DNA from: Bradysia coprophila | Taxonomy: Eukaryota > Arthropoda > Insecta > Diptera > Sciaridae | NCBI RefSeq assembly: GCF_014529535.1 | Contig: NW_023503374.1 | Span: 4,154,001 to 4,218,000 of the forward strand | Length of the DNA: 64,000 bases | Reading direction: 5' to 3' | Shown: positions 22,926 through 34,099 of the stretch, piece by piece | Layout of the letters: every line of letters starts with the position of its first letter | Position numbering within the stretch: position 1 is the first letter of the stretch | Program-made: the position numbers and the translations under genes | Notes under the pieces: model-generated | The model's input: the letters and a program-made list of their open reading frames with translations, nothing else | The model's database searches: none | Told to the model about the DNA's origin: nothing

Positions 22926-24640
22926 ATGGTATCAATTTATTGGCATCTTGGTAACAAGTTATTTGCATATTGGTATCAAGTTATTTTCAGTTGGTATCAA
23001 ATTATCTTTGGCTTGGTATCAAAATGTCAGCAACCTAGTTATCAAATTATTTGCATCTCGGTATCAAGTGACTGCAATCTTGGTATCAAGTTATTGGTTT
23101 CTTGGTATCAGGTTATTTGCATCTTGGTATCAATTTCTCTCAGTGTTGGTAACAAGTTATTTACATCTTAGTGTCAAGTTATTTCCAAGTATTGCTCCAA
23201 GAAAATTATGGTATCAAGTAACTGTCATCTTGGTATCAAGTGATTTCTGTCTTGGTATCAAGTAATTTCTGTCTTGGTATCAAGTGATTTCTATCTTGGT
23301 ATCAAGGCAGATTGGTTGGGCCCGTGTGGAAATTATGGGTATCCGCGGTATCCTATCTACCAAGAATTTTTTGGAAAAAAATTCAGATACCGGGAAGTCG
23401 AAGCACTGCCTAACAAATCCACCGGGAAATGTATGTACCGGAAAGTCACTTTTACGTTTTTGGTTACCGGGAAATTTTGATTCGGATACAGGGAAGAAAA
23501 CATAATTTCCACACGCGATGGTTGGGTATCAAATTGTTTACATCTTGGTATCACGGTTTTAACATATTGGCATCAATTTCTCTCAGTGTTGCCGACAAGT
23601 TATTTACACCTTAGTGTCAAGTTATTTCCAAGTATTGTTAGTATTGTTCCAAGAAAATTATGGTATCAAGTAAGTGTCATCTTGGTATCAAGTGATTTCT
23701 GTCTTGGTATCAAGTGATTTCTGTCTTGGTATCAAGTGATTTCTGTCTTGGTATCAAGTGATTTCTATCTTGGTATCAAGGCAGATTGGTTGGGCGCGTG
23801 TGGAAATTATGGGTAATCGCGGTACCCTATCTACCAAGATTTTTTTGGAAAAAATTCAGATACCGGGAAGTCGAAGCACTGCCTAACAAACCCACCGGGA
23901 AATGTATGTACCGGAAAGTCACTTTTACGTTTTTGGTTACCGGGAAATTTTGATTCGGATACAGGGAAGAAAACATAATTTCCACACGCGATGGTTGGGT
24001 ATCAAATTGTTTACATTTTGGTATCACGGTTTTAACATATTGGCATCAATTTCTCTCAGTGTTGCCGACAAGTTATTTACACCTTGGTGTCAAGTTATTT
24101 CCAAGTATTGTTAGTATTGTTCCAAGAGTGTCATCTTGGTATCAAGTGATTTCTGTCTTGGTATCAAGTGATTTCTGTCTTGGTATCAAGTGATTTCTGT
24201 CTTGGTATCAAGTGATTTCTGTCTTGGTATCAAGTGATTTCTAATTTGGTATCAAGGCAGATTGGTTGGGCGCGTGTGGAAATTATGGGTAACCGCGGTA
24301 TCCTATCTACCAAGATTTTTTTTGGAAAAAAATTCAGATACCGGGAAGTCGAAGCACTGCCTAACAAACCCACCAAGAAATGTATGTACCGGAAAGTCAC
24401 TTTTACGTTTTTGGTTACCGGTAAATTTTGACTCGGATACCGGGAAGAAAACATAATTTCCACACGCGATGGTTGGGTATCAAATTGTTTACATTTTGGT
24501 ATCACGGTTTTAACATATTGGCATCAATTTCTCTCAGTGTCGGTAACAAGTTATTTTCGTCTTGGTATCAAGTTATTTGCATCTTGATATGAAGTTATCT
24601 TAGTATCAACTTATTTCCACCTCCGTATCAACTTTTTGGC
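22926..24640 (+). repeat. 22-bp minisatellite, locus 1
   Basis: Degenerate tandem copies of a 21-22 bp unit have the core CTTGGTATCAAGT followed by a variable segment (TATTTGCATC, GATTTCTGT, GATTTCTAT). The array is interrupted by three copies of a MITE. The same core in inverse orientation builds the array at 35715-37345. Confidence 0.9.
23136..24529 (+). repeat. Higher-order repeat with captured MITE
   Basis: Three units of about 443, 473 and 478 bp each start at TCTCTCAGTG (23136, 23579, 24052; a partial fourth begins at 24530). Each unit contains a run of 22-bp repeats and a roughly 208-bp inverted-repeat element (about 23312-23520, 23785-23992 and 24264-24470). The element ends are TTGGGCGCGTGTGGAAATTATG and the complement. 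Length differences reflect changes in the number of 22-bp units. Confidence 0.85.
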
Positions 24641-25019
24641 ATCTAGCGTATCTAGACATCAATTTATTAAAATTTTGATTTATTGATTAATTATTACTTG
24701 AAACTTACATGAAACGGGAATTGTGAATGACAATTGATATTTTGAGACTTAATCAAAAGTGTATACACAAACCGTCAACGACAGAAATAAATGAAAATAC
24801 GAAGTGTTCAATATAAACAAGATTGTAATTCCGATCGATATTTTAAATGTATGGCGCCCGAAATGTATAAGAAATTCCTTTTTTTACCGGTACGCGTCGC
24901 GCAGTTCGCAATCAATATTCGTAAAAATGATCAAGTAGTCCTATTACAAGTGTTGTCGCAATCGTTATAAAATTCATAAGAGTGATCAAGTTATCCCATA
25001 TCACAGTTATCAGCCAAGA

Positions 25020-28000
25020 ATGGAAGAATTTCTCACTAATTGTGGTCTAAAGACTGCAGTGGAGACGTTTTCCAGTAAGTTTTAGTATTATTTAACCTCA
25101 GAATAATTATATTTCGATTAGAGTTTGTGTTTTAAAACGTAAAATCTATTTTTTTCGAACCTCTGAAACCTGAAAAGTCATTTTAAAGTATGAAACGCTA
25201 TATTTTGCTACGGATAATTATGTTTAGAAATTCCGTCTAATGTCCAGTATTAACTGTTAGCAGTTTCCTCCTATAGCATTCAATCTTATTTGCAGAGCAC
25301 TGTATCGAATTATATCAAGTCGTTCAGTTAAACGCAAATGAAATCACTGAGCTTCTCCCGAATATCGGAGATCGCCTTCGGTTCAAAGAAGCCGTCAAGG
25401 TAATTTATAAAATGCCTGCAGACGTAAATATTTTATGTTTCACTTTTGTAAATTTCATGTTACCAGAGAATGGTTGAAAATGACAATCCACCTCCGACGA
25501 AACGAAAGCGAATTTTAGTCAATTCGGTAATACATTCATTTGTTTAGATCGATAATATTTGCCTTTCGGTAAAAAAGATTAATTTGTCTAGCATAAAAAT
25601 ATTTTTGTCAATTTCATAGGGACAGCGGGTAGATGAAGACGAAGTCCGCTTTCCAGACAAACGAAATCATCAATTGATCGCTTCGGTAATTCTTTTATTT
25701 TAAAAATTAGTTTGCTAGAATGGTGTGTTATCTACATATAATCTACGTTAAACCGAAATTTTCCCTAATTACTGTCATTTCGAACGCGTGTGCAAATTAT
25801 GTTTTCTTCCCGGTATCCGAGTCAAGATTTCCCGGATTTCCCGGTATCCAAAAATGTAAAAGTGACTTCCCGCTACATACATTTTTCGCTGGTTTGTGCA
25901 GCTATAATTCGATTTACCGATGTCCTAAAAAGATTTTCAGAAATTTCCCGGTATCCTGGATACCACGGATACACATAATTCGCAAACGCGTTCGAACCTA
26001 TTTTTATATTCGGCTTTCTTGTATAAAGAAGCACCAAATTTTATGAAACTTATTACCAGAACACACACACACACACAATTCATAAACATACAAGAAATAG
26101 TCTGAAAATCAACTTTAATTTTTTATAGTGTCCTTCAGCGTACCAAATACTTAAAACGGTAATTTGATAAATAATAATAGTACCGACCGTGAGCTAATTT
26201 TTTTAATATTAAGGATGCGAGTATGAAGCAACATTTGATTGAACAAGCAAGCACAATATTTGAAAGCTTCGACGCGAAGCTATTTGAGGTAAATACGGTA
26301 ATAAAACTAGTCTTCACAAGCAGATTATTATTAAGAGATTTATTGTAGATCTGCCGTAATGTGCCAGGATGGCATTTGATTGATCCAGCAGACGAGAAGA
26401 TTGTATGTCCGTTCTGCCAGTATAAGTCGGCACCTCAATTGCGAAAAGATAGATTAAAGCTGGGGTGGAATCTTGGCAATGTAACTCGCCATTTGAGGGA
26501 CAGCCACGAGTCAACTGGTAAGCTTCACGAGCTACAATTTCTGTTATTTAAAAAGTTCTTTGAATACATTTGTATCAAACCTAGATACGTCGGAAAATGT
26601 CAACGTTAACTCGATATTGGAAGTCACGGTAAACGGAAATAATGAGCTTCGGTTGAACATGGCGTGGAACCCAGTCGTTCGTCTATTTAGAATTCAAGAC
26701 CCATTCGACCGGAATTCAGTTGTATTCGACCGCAATTCAATTGATCGCAACGACGACGTGCCTCCAATCGAATTGGGTCATTCCACCATCATTGCCGAGA
26801 TCGACGCACACCAACCGAACGCATCGTCGTTCAAGGTACAGCCGGCGGTTGCATTCGACCGCAATTCAATTGATCACCACGACGACGTGCCTCCAATCGA
26901 ATCGGGTCATTCGACCATCATTGCCGAGATCGACGCACACCAACCGAACGCATCGTCGTTCAAGGTACAGCCGGCGGTTGCATTCGACCGCAATTCAATT
27001 GATCACCACGACGACGTACCTCCAATCGAATCGGGTCATTCGACCATCATTGCCGAGATCGACGCACACCAACCGAACGTATCGTCGTTCAAGGTACAGC
27101 CGGCGGTTGCATTCGACCGCAATTCAATTGATCACCACGACGACGTGCCTCCAATCGAATCGGGTCATTCTACCACATTCCACATTGCAGAGATCGACGT
27201 ACACCAACCGAACACATCGTCGTTCGACCTACAGCGGGCGGTTGCATTCGACCGCGATTCAATGGATCACCACGACGACGTGCCTCCAATCGAATTGGGT
27301 CATTCCACCATCATTGCCGAGATCGACGCACACCAACCGAACGCATCGTCGTTCAAGGTACAGCCGGCGGTTGCATTCGACCGCAATTCAATTGATCACC
27401 ACGACGACGTGCCTCCAATCGAATCGGGTCCTTCCACCATCATTGCCGAGATCGACGCACACCAACCGAACGCATCGTCGTTCAAGGTACAGCCGGCGGT
27501 TGCATTCGATCGCAATTCAATTGCTCACCACGACGACGTGCCTCCAATCGAATCGGGTCATTCGACCATCATTGCAGAGATCGACGTACACCAACCGAAC
27601 GCATCGTCGTTCAAGGTACAGCCGGCGGTTCCATTCGACCGCAATTCAATTGATCACCACGACGACGTACCTCCAATCGAATCGGGTCATTCGACCATCA
27701 TTGCCGAGATCGACGCACACCAACCGAACGCATCGTCGTTCAAGGTACAGCCGGCGGTTGCATTCGACCGCAATTCAATTGATCACCACGACGACGTGCC
27801 TCCAATCGAATCGGGTCCTTCCACCATCATTGCAGAGATCGACGTACACCAACCGAACGCATCGTCGTTCAAGGTACAGCCGGCGGTTCCATTCGACCGC
27901 AATTCAATTGATCACCACGACGACGTACCTCCAATCGAATCGGGTCATTCGACCATCATTGCCGAGATCGACGCACACCAACCGAACGCATCGTCGTTCA

Positions 28001-29406
28001 AGGTACAGCCGGCGGTTGCATTCGACCGCAATTCAATTGATCACCACGACGACGTGCCTCCAATCGAATCGGGTCATTCGACCATCATTGCCGAGATCGA
28101 CGCACACCAACCGAACGCATCGTCGTTCAAGGTACAGCCGGCGGTTGCATTCGACCGCAATTCAATTGATCACCACGACGACGTGCCTCCAATCGAATCG
28201 GGTCCTTCCACCATCATTGCCGAGATCGACGTACACCAACCGAACGCATCGTCGTTCAAGGTACAGCCGGCGGTTGCATCCGATCGCAATTCAATTGATC
28301 ACCACGACGACGTGCCTCCAATCGAATCGGGTTATTCTACCACATTCCACATTGCAGAGATCGACGTACACCAACCGAACGCATCGTCGTTCGACCTACA
28401 GCTGGCGGTTGCATTCGACCGCGATTCAATGGATCACCACGACGACGTGCCTCCAATCGAATCGGGTCATTCGACCATCATTGCCGAGATCGACGCACAC
28501 CAACCGAACGCATCGTCGTTCAAGGTACAGCCGGCGGTTGCATTCGACCGCAATTCAATTGATCGCCACGACGACGTGCCTCCAATCGAATCGGGTCCTT
28601 CCACCGTCATTGCAGAGATCGACGTACACCAACCGAACGCATCGTCGTTCAATGTACAGCCGGCGGTTCCATTCGACCGCAATACAATTGATCACCACGA
28701 CGACGTGCTTCCAATCGAATCGGGTCATTCGACCATCATTGCCGAGATCGACGCACACCAACCGAACGCATCGTCGTTCAAGGTACAGCCGGCGGTTGCA
28801 TTCGACCGCAATTCAATTGATCACCACGACGACGTGCCTCCAATCGAATCGGGTCATTCGACCATCATTGCCGAGATCGACGCACACCAACCGAACGCAT
28901 CGTCGTTCAAGGTACAGCCGGCGGTTGCATTCGACCGCAATTCAATTGATCACCACGACGACGTACCTCCAATCGAATCGGGTCATTCGACCATTATTGC
29001 AAACAGCAGACCAAAAAGAAAGAGAAAGACAACGTCCGACACATCACAGAAAAACTATCCACCCAAATTGAGAGATGGAGTAGCAGTGAAGGACAAAGCA
29101 CGTAAGTTTTGTTTTTTGTTGTATTTTCAATTCTCTCTAATCAGCACATTTCCAGTTCCGGAATGGTGTGAGAAAGGAGTGAAATTCGGATGGATTAAAT
29201 TCGACAAACGAGAAAGAAACTACTATCCTGGATTCAAGTTCCAAGGTGGCGTGTATCAATATATTACGACTTCGTCTAATCTGTCGAAAAGAAAGTTCAC
29301 AAAAATACACCACTTCTCCTCAAATTTGGGTGATAATCTGAAATGCGATAAACAGATGAAAACTTTACGCAACTTCAATGTATCAAACAATACAAGTTAC
29401 GAATAA
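25020..29406 (+). CDS. SAM-like / BED-finger protein with 43-aa repeats
   Basis: The nine-exon model is 25020-25074, 25296-25399, 25467-25526, 25620-25685, 26129-26158, 26214-26288, 26349-26517, 26585-29101 and 29156-29406. All junctions are GT-AG with matching phases, giving 1108 residues. Residues 1-53 resemble a SAM domain (FLTNCGLKTAVETF, ITELLPNIGDRLRFKEAV). KRKR near residue 66 looks like a nuclear localisation signal. Residues 150-183 form C-x2-C-x24-H-x4-H with aromatic residues before it, which is BED-finger spacing. Residues 234-992 are 17 full plus one partial copy of a 43-residue acidic/His-Asp-rich repeat (FDRNSIDHHDDVPPIESGHS...). The tail starts with RPKRKRK and ends with a W/Y/F/K-rich region (WCEKGVKFGWIKF). 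SAM plus BED modules suggest a nuclear DNA-binding protein of transposon ancestry; no catalytic domain is seen. The start ATG is the first in a good context before the SAM block. The exact product is unknown. Confidence 0.8.
25779..25996. mobile_element. MITE in intron 4 of the SAM/BED gene
   Basis: The terminal inverted repeats are TTCGAACGCGTGTGCAAATT and their imperfect complement (AATTCGCAAACGCGTTCGAA). The interior has repeated CCCGGTATCC words. It is the single-copy relative, in opposite orientation, of the element amplified three times at 23312-24470. It lies wholly within the intron between exons 25620-25685 and 26129-26158. Confidence 0.7.
26725..29001 (+). repeat. Coding 129-bp minisatellite
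   Basis: The 129-bp unit encodes 43 residues; 17 complete copies and one partial copy are arranged head to tail in frame. Two variant pairs (units 4-5 and 13-14) share a 6-bp insertion (TTFH in place of TII) plus FDLQ and FDRDSMDHH changes. They lie 1167 bp apart, which is nine units plus 6 bp. The unit is a multiple of three, so copy-number change keeps the frame. Confidence 0.9.
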
Positions 29407-29407
29407 A
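29402..29407 (+). terminator. Possible poly(A) signal overlapping the stop
   Basis: The TAA stop of the SAM/BED gene is embedded in AATAAA. A second AATAAA lies at about 29770-29775 and is the more conventional candidate. Confidence 0.3.
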
Positions 29408-30007
29408 ACTCTGCAGAGTAGAATTTAAAAATTTTATTGATTTTATCACCCTGAGGAGTCATTGACCTTAATAGTTGGGGAAGTGAAATTTGTCTATCTC
29501 TGCGATACCTCTCAGTAACTCGTCTTCTGGTCCTGGATAATGAAGATTAGTTTCCTGACTTGCATCATGTGTACAAGACACGATTGGTATTCGAATGCTG
29601 CCAATAGTGTCATGTAATATTACGGAAAGACCAACTCGAGGAACACTTTAAAAGGGACGGACACCTATCGTGCTGATAATCAAAATCTGCGCTGACTCTT
29701 CATCAATTTAGTGTTTTTCTTTGTGCTTTCGAAGTTTGTATCAGTTCAGTATGTCTATCTTGTCTTCTGACAATAAAAACTTGAGATTGTAAAACAATTC
29801 AAATTTCTCAACTCTTCGAAGTTTGTTTTACTTACACGACAAGACAACGAAATCATCAAAATTCTTTCATTTATAGAAACTGGGACTCGATTTTATTTAA
29901 AGACAATGAAAGTGCATAATTTGAATAATTGAGAAAATGCTCGAACCAGCAAACAATCAAAGAAATTACAGAAATTGTAGATGATGAATGCTATACTCCG
30001 TTTCACT
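29407..30007. other. Convergent 3' flanks of two genes
   Basis: The plus-strand SAM/BED gene ends at 29406 and the minus-strand recombinase-like gene ends at 30008, leaving 601 bp between stops. A minus-strand AATAAA at 29892-29897 lies about 110 bases after the stop of the recombinase-like gene. No other feature was seen. Confidence 0.5.
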
Positions 30008-32500
30008 TCACGCTTTCCGATTTCTTCCAGTAACTCGCTTCGATTTTTCTGAAAGCAAAAAAGAAACCTTTCAGGATCACGAAGCAACAAAAAGTGGAAT
30101 TTTTTTGAATATTCGAAAGACTTACTTGTAGGAACTGCTGGCGGTTTACGCTTAGGTGCGGCTGCTGCAGGAACCTTAGATTTCACTGAAAGAAAAAGAA
30201 ATATTTTGTGGACGACGAGGCAACATAAAGAGGAGAAATGTATTCAAACTTACTTGTCACATTTTGGGCAGGACCTGAGGACTCTGAAGAACAAACGTTA
30301 TCGTCACAGCTTTCTTCGTCACCTAAAGCAGCGTCCAATAATTGCAATAGTTTGCTGGCTTTTTGGAGACTTTCATCATCTGTTTTTCGTTGTTCAGTGT
30401 CAATTGATGTCTCGTTACCCAATGCAGCTTCCAACCACTGCGACATTTTGACCACTTGTCTATCAATGGTGTTTTGCCGATAGCTGTTACGATGGACTAA
30501 CTCGGCGTGGCCCATAAAATCTGCTACATCTGCAACCTCCCCATCGTCGAGTTTCAGCGAAACGCACATTGTCGCGAGTTGTTTCCGCATGTTAGTGGCA
30601 TTTATACTTGACGGATTTTTGACTCCACTAAGTTCAACAAACTTCTTCAAAGTGGTACCGGCATTTATGTAGTTGATATCTTCGATGGGTGAGGGTTGAA
30701 GTGCGAACAGATGATCATTTTTAGTATCGATCAATGCGTCTTCGCGATGTGAAACAAGGAGCTCGAGACATTTCTTCATAGTCTGATTTAGAAGCACCGG
30801 CACTGTTCGGTTTAATTTTCCGCGTACTCTCATTCGACTGTAGCGTCTTGCGAGGTCCTTTGATTCGTCCGAGAGTGCTGCAAAAAGTTCTTGATTTGTG
30901 TTCTCGTTCATTTCCTCTTTGTAGTGAAAGTCATCAAGAGTAATATTTTCCATGTCTCCTACTCGTTTTCTGTTGAAAATGAGAATGGAGATCATCGTCA
31001 GCTTGGACAGACACACCCACTTTTTGTAATTAAACGATTTCGACAGTTCATCGTAACAAACGTTGCATTCGGACTGTATATACTCATTCAATATCTTCAA
31101 ATCGTCTAATGATGGAAGGTTGACCACTCGTCGACGTCTCATTTTGCTTTGATTTTCGTTCACCGTTTTGTTGATCATGTTGTGGATGTCAATATTCATC
31201 ACGGTCATAAAATTTTCGGTAAGACGTTGAAGTTCCTGGTCATCTCGTTTGATGTATTCGGAAATCAATATCACCCCGATTTGTTTGACAAGTGTAACAC
31301 AACTTGAAGCAGTTGCGGGAGCGCCATATTCATTTTTTTCAACATCGAATCGTGCAACAGCTTGAATTGCTTCAACCACACGGTCAAAATATTTCGGGTG
31401 ATACAGTGTTGCAAGATCCTTTACTTCTGGTTCAATTCGTTTTAGTTCTTGCAAGAAGCGAGCGATCAGTCTAAGCCGACCTTTAATCATGGGTCGTGAC
31501 TTGAGCCTGGTGTACTTGGCAGCTTGCTTATTACCATAAACCGTAATTAACCAATCAAATTTCAAACTCCATACAAGGGCATCATCCCGAAATCTTTTGT
31601 ACACCTTTTGTAAGCCCGCACTAGCGTTCTCATGATACCGTGCTTCGACAGATGTTGCAAGTGCTGTGATGAATCGCTTGCCTTTTGCTTCTTCGTTCTG
31701 TATTGGCTTTCGTGGACAATTATTACGGACGTGTAGTCGAAGACTTCCTCTTGTGTACTGCCCAATACAGTACGGACATGTTTTGAATCGAGTGCTCTTG
31801 TTACCAAATTTTTTGTTTGGTCGTCGACACGTTATCATTTTACCCTTATTTAGTTTAGCACTCTTGTTCCAGTTGTCTTGTCCAGTCTTACGAAGTGAAT
31901 CCAATATTAGCAGTCGCGATTTCGAGCCTGAAAATTGTTCGGCGGTTGTTGTACAAAACAAGAACACGAATTTTGCGAAAATTTTGCTGGATATGATCTT
32001 TCATGTAAAAATTTACCTTTAGGAAGACACATAAATTTCTTTACGTCTTCCTCAGTCTTATGTTTATTTTCCATATGTCTTGCCAATTTTATGTAGAGCT
32101 TGTCACAAAATGGGCAGCACAGTCTCTTCGTCGAAGGGCAATCAGATGTTTCCACAAACATAGTGCTGTTGTCACAACCTATCTGGAATTTCGGTTTGAT
32201 GATCAACGAATCAGTTATAGCCTGAAAATTCATATTAAGAAAAAAAAAATGAAAAAGCTGAAGACATCGATAATTCTCAATGCACAATTCGCTTACGTTA
32301 CGTTTCGTTTCGCCTTCATCCATATCGACGTCATCTTGCTCTATAACGTTTAAATTGGCATCAAAACCATTCACATCACCATCAACGGCATTAACCACTC
32401 GGTTGGCAGGCATGAGATTTTCATTCTGAACGATTTGGTCGGCAAGCAACGGAGTTTCGTGTAAATACTCCAAATAATTAATTAGGTGAAGACGATCTCC
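30008..32500 (-). CDS. Zinc-finger tyrosine-recombinase-like protein (partial 5')
   Basis: The exons are 32297-32500, 32017-32221, 30254-31927, 30126-30185 and 30008-30048. All introns are GT-AG and phase-consistent, giving at least 727 residues. No ATG starts the first exon, which follows an AG acceptor, so a 5' exon is missing from the model. Zinc finger 1 is CPFCDKLYIKLARHMENKH and finger 2 is CPYCIGQYTRGSLRLHVRNNC. The large exon belongs to an animal family with blocks LRKTGQDNWN, WLITVYGN, LIFNRKRVGDMENITLDDF, LNRTVPVLL and NMRKQLATMC. It also has DFMGHAELVHRNSYRQ near its end. The pattern R, then xxxR, then GH, then Tyr matches the catalytic order of tyrosine recombinases as in Crypton elements, except that the usual HxxR reads TNMR here. 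The C-terminus is short and basic (KKSKRVTGRNRKA). It is probably a domesticated or host-resident recombinase-derived protein acting in the nucleus. The recombinase assignment is inference from motif order. Confidence 0.75.
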
Positions 32501-34099
32501 CTTAAACCATAAAAAAATATATTTTCAGCGTTTTCTAATTATACCGAAAGTCATGTAATACAATTTAAAGCGATTGGTAATAAATGAATATTTTTTTGAT
32601 AGGGCAAGTATTCTTTCTCTACAAAATAGGGATAGGTGCGGATCGGTATGTTTCATCTTATTCTATATCAGTTAAAATTGTCATTCTGATTTTACAAAGT
32701 TTTTTATCCTTGATATAGCGCCGAACGAAGTACATAAAGTACGTTTGTAACATTGCGTAACGACCTCTAGTCTGTGAAGGGCATAGTTGTTCGTCTATGC
32801 CTAGAGATGTTGAATATGCAAAAATTCTATGTTAAAGTGTCTGTCTGCACGATAGCTTGAATAAAATGCGACTGATTTTTAAAAAAATCCCTGAAAGATA
32901 ATCAAGAACAAAGGTCAAGATGGGGAAAATCGGTCAAGTCGTGCCAGAGATATGGCCGACAGAGTTACATTTCTGAAAGGTTTTACGTATTTTTCGCGTA
33001 AATGCCTGGAAGTATTGTCTCAGCAACAGTGCTAGATACAGTAAATAATAGTATTTTAAACAACAATGGATACAAAGGTGAAAAGTAGAGATTTCGTGTG
33101 AATTTTGTTGATCCGAGGCGTAGCCGATGTCAATAAACACACGAAAAACAATTTTTTCGCGAGTAATGGATTTTAGTGCTTGAAACATGAAAAGTACGGT
33201 TTTCGACGCATGTACCATGTAAGAGATATTGACCGTACGTTTGAGAGAAAAAAGTTTTTAGCAGAGTATATCAGAAAGTGTGGACTAATATCAGGAAATA
33301 ATCAGGAAAGTAGAGACTAATATATCAAATGAAAGGTAATGACCATACCTTTCGGGAGAAAAAAGTCATACAGAATTAACTTGTCAGTGAAACTTGACAT
33401 TTTTGATGTAAAAAGGATTTATATTTTCGTGTTGATGAATATTAATTATTTTTGAGTGATGACATTGTGTTTGAATAGTAAAAATCAATTAATTTTGTTT
33501 ATATTGCAACGTCAGTTGTCAAAATTCACTTTCATTAACTCGTCTGTTCACCGGGCGACGAAAAAAAGAATTTCTGTACGAATCGCCGTACAATGGACAA
33601 TAAAGTCAACATAACACTCATCTGTTAATAAAAAGATCAAATGAAGGGTCAACGGTTCTTCACTAACACGTACGTAATTCGAGAATGCAATTTCATTAGG
33701 CAAAAAATTCAGAAAACAAATTAGTTGACATATTTGTCAGTCATTATCCAGTCGCACTGGGTGCAATGTTATAATTTTTGCATTTTTTTTATTGTTAGAT
33801 TTCTTAGAAGAAATCCCAACATTTTGCTGATGTTCATCATAAAAGATGGTATTTATTTCCGACGAAATTTCAATAATTTTAAATATCGAGAAACTGCAAT
33901 TTTGTAAAATCAAAACTGACAGTCAAACATTTACTTTTCAATTATTTTTCGGACCGCGTGGTAAATTTGAGTGTAAATTGTTCTCAATGAGTGGTTATAC
34001 CACAATTGAAGTTCAGTAATCATCCGTACAATTGTTTTCACGAAAGAAATATCTTAGCTTTAACTCCTGTTAGATTACAAATTTAGATTTGACTCTGAA
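32501..34099. other. Upstream of recombinase-like gene; no gene found
   Basis: This should hold the missing first exon and promoter of the minus-strand gene, but no exon with an ATG and a phase-0 donor could be identified. A fragment near 32720-32765 (GAACGAAGTAC...GTACGTTTGTAAC) resembles the CCCCGTAC repeat family. The rest is AT-rich. Confidence 0.35.

Noticed and set aside
22926..24505. Several 60-105 codon frames in the first minisatellite
   Set aside because: They are translations of the 22-bp repeat and of the amplified MITE, with no conservation of frame between higher-order units.
22926..24640. CRISPR-like array
   Set aside because: Repeats are contiguous 22-bp units without spacers, in a eukaryotic genome.
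26720..29071. A 783-codon second plus-strand frame rich in Thr/Arg
   Set aside because: It is a shadow frame of the 129-bp coding repeat. The chosen frame is continuous with the zinc-finger exon by phase and contains the basic tail after the repeats.
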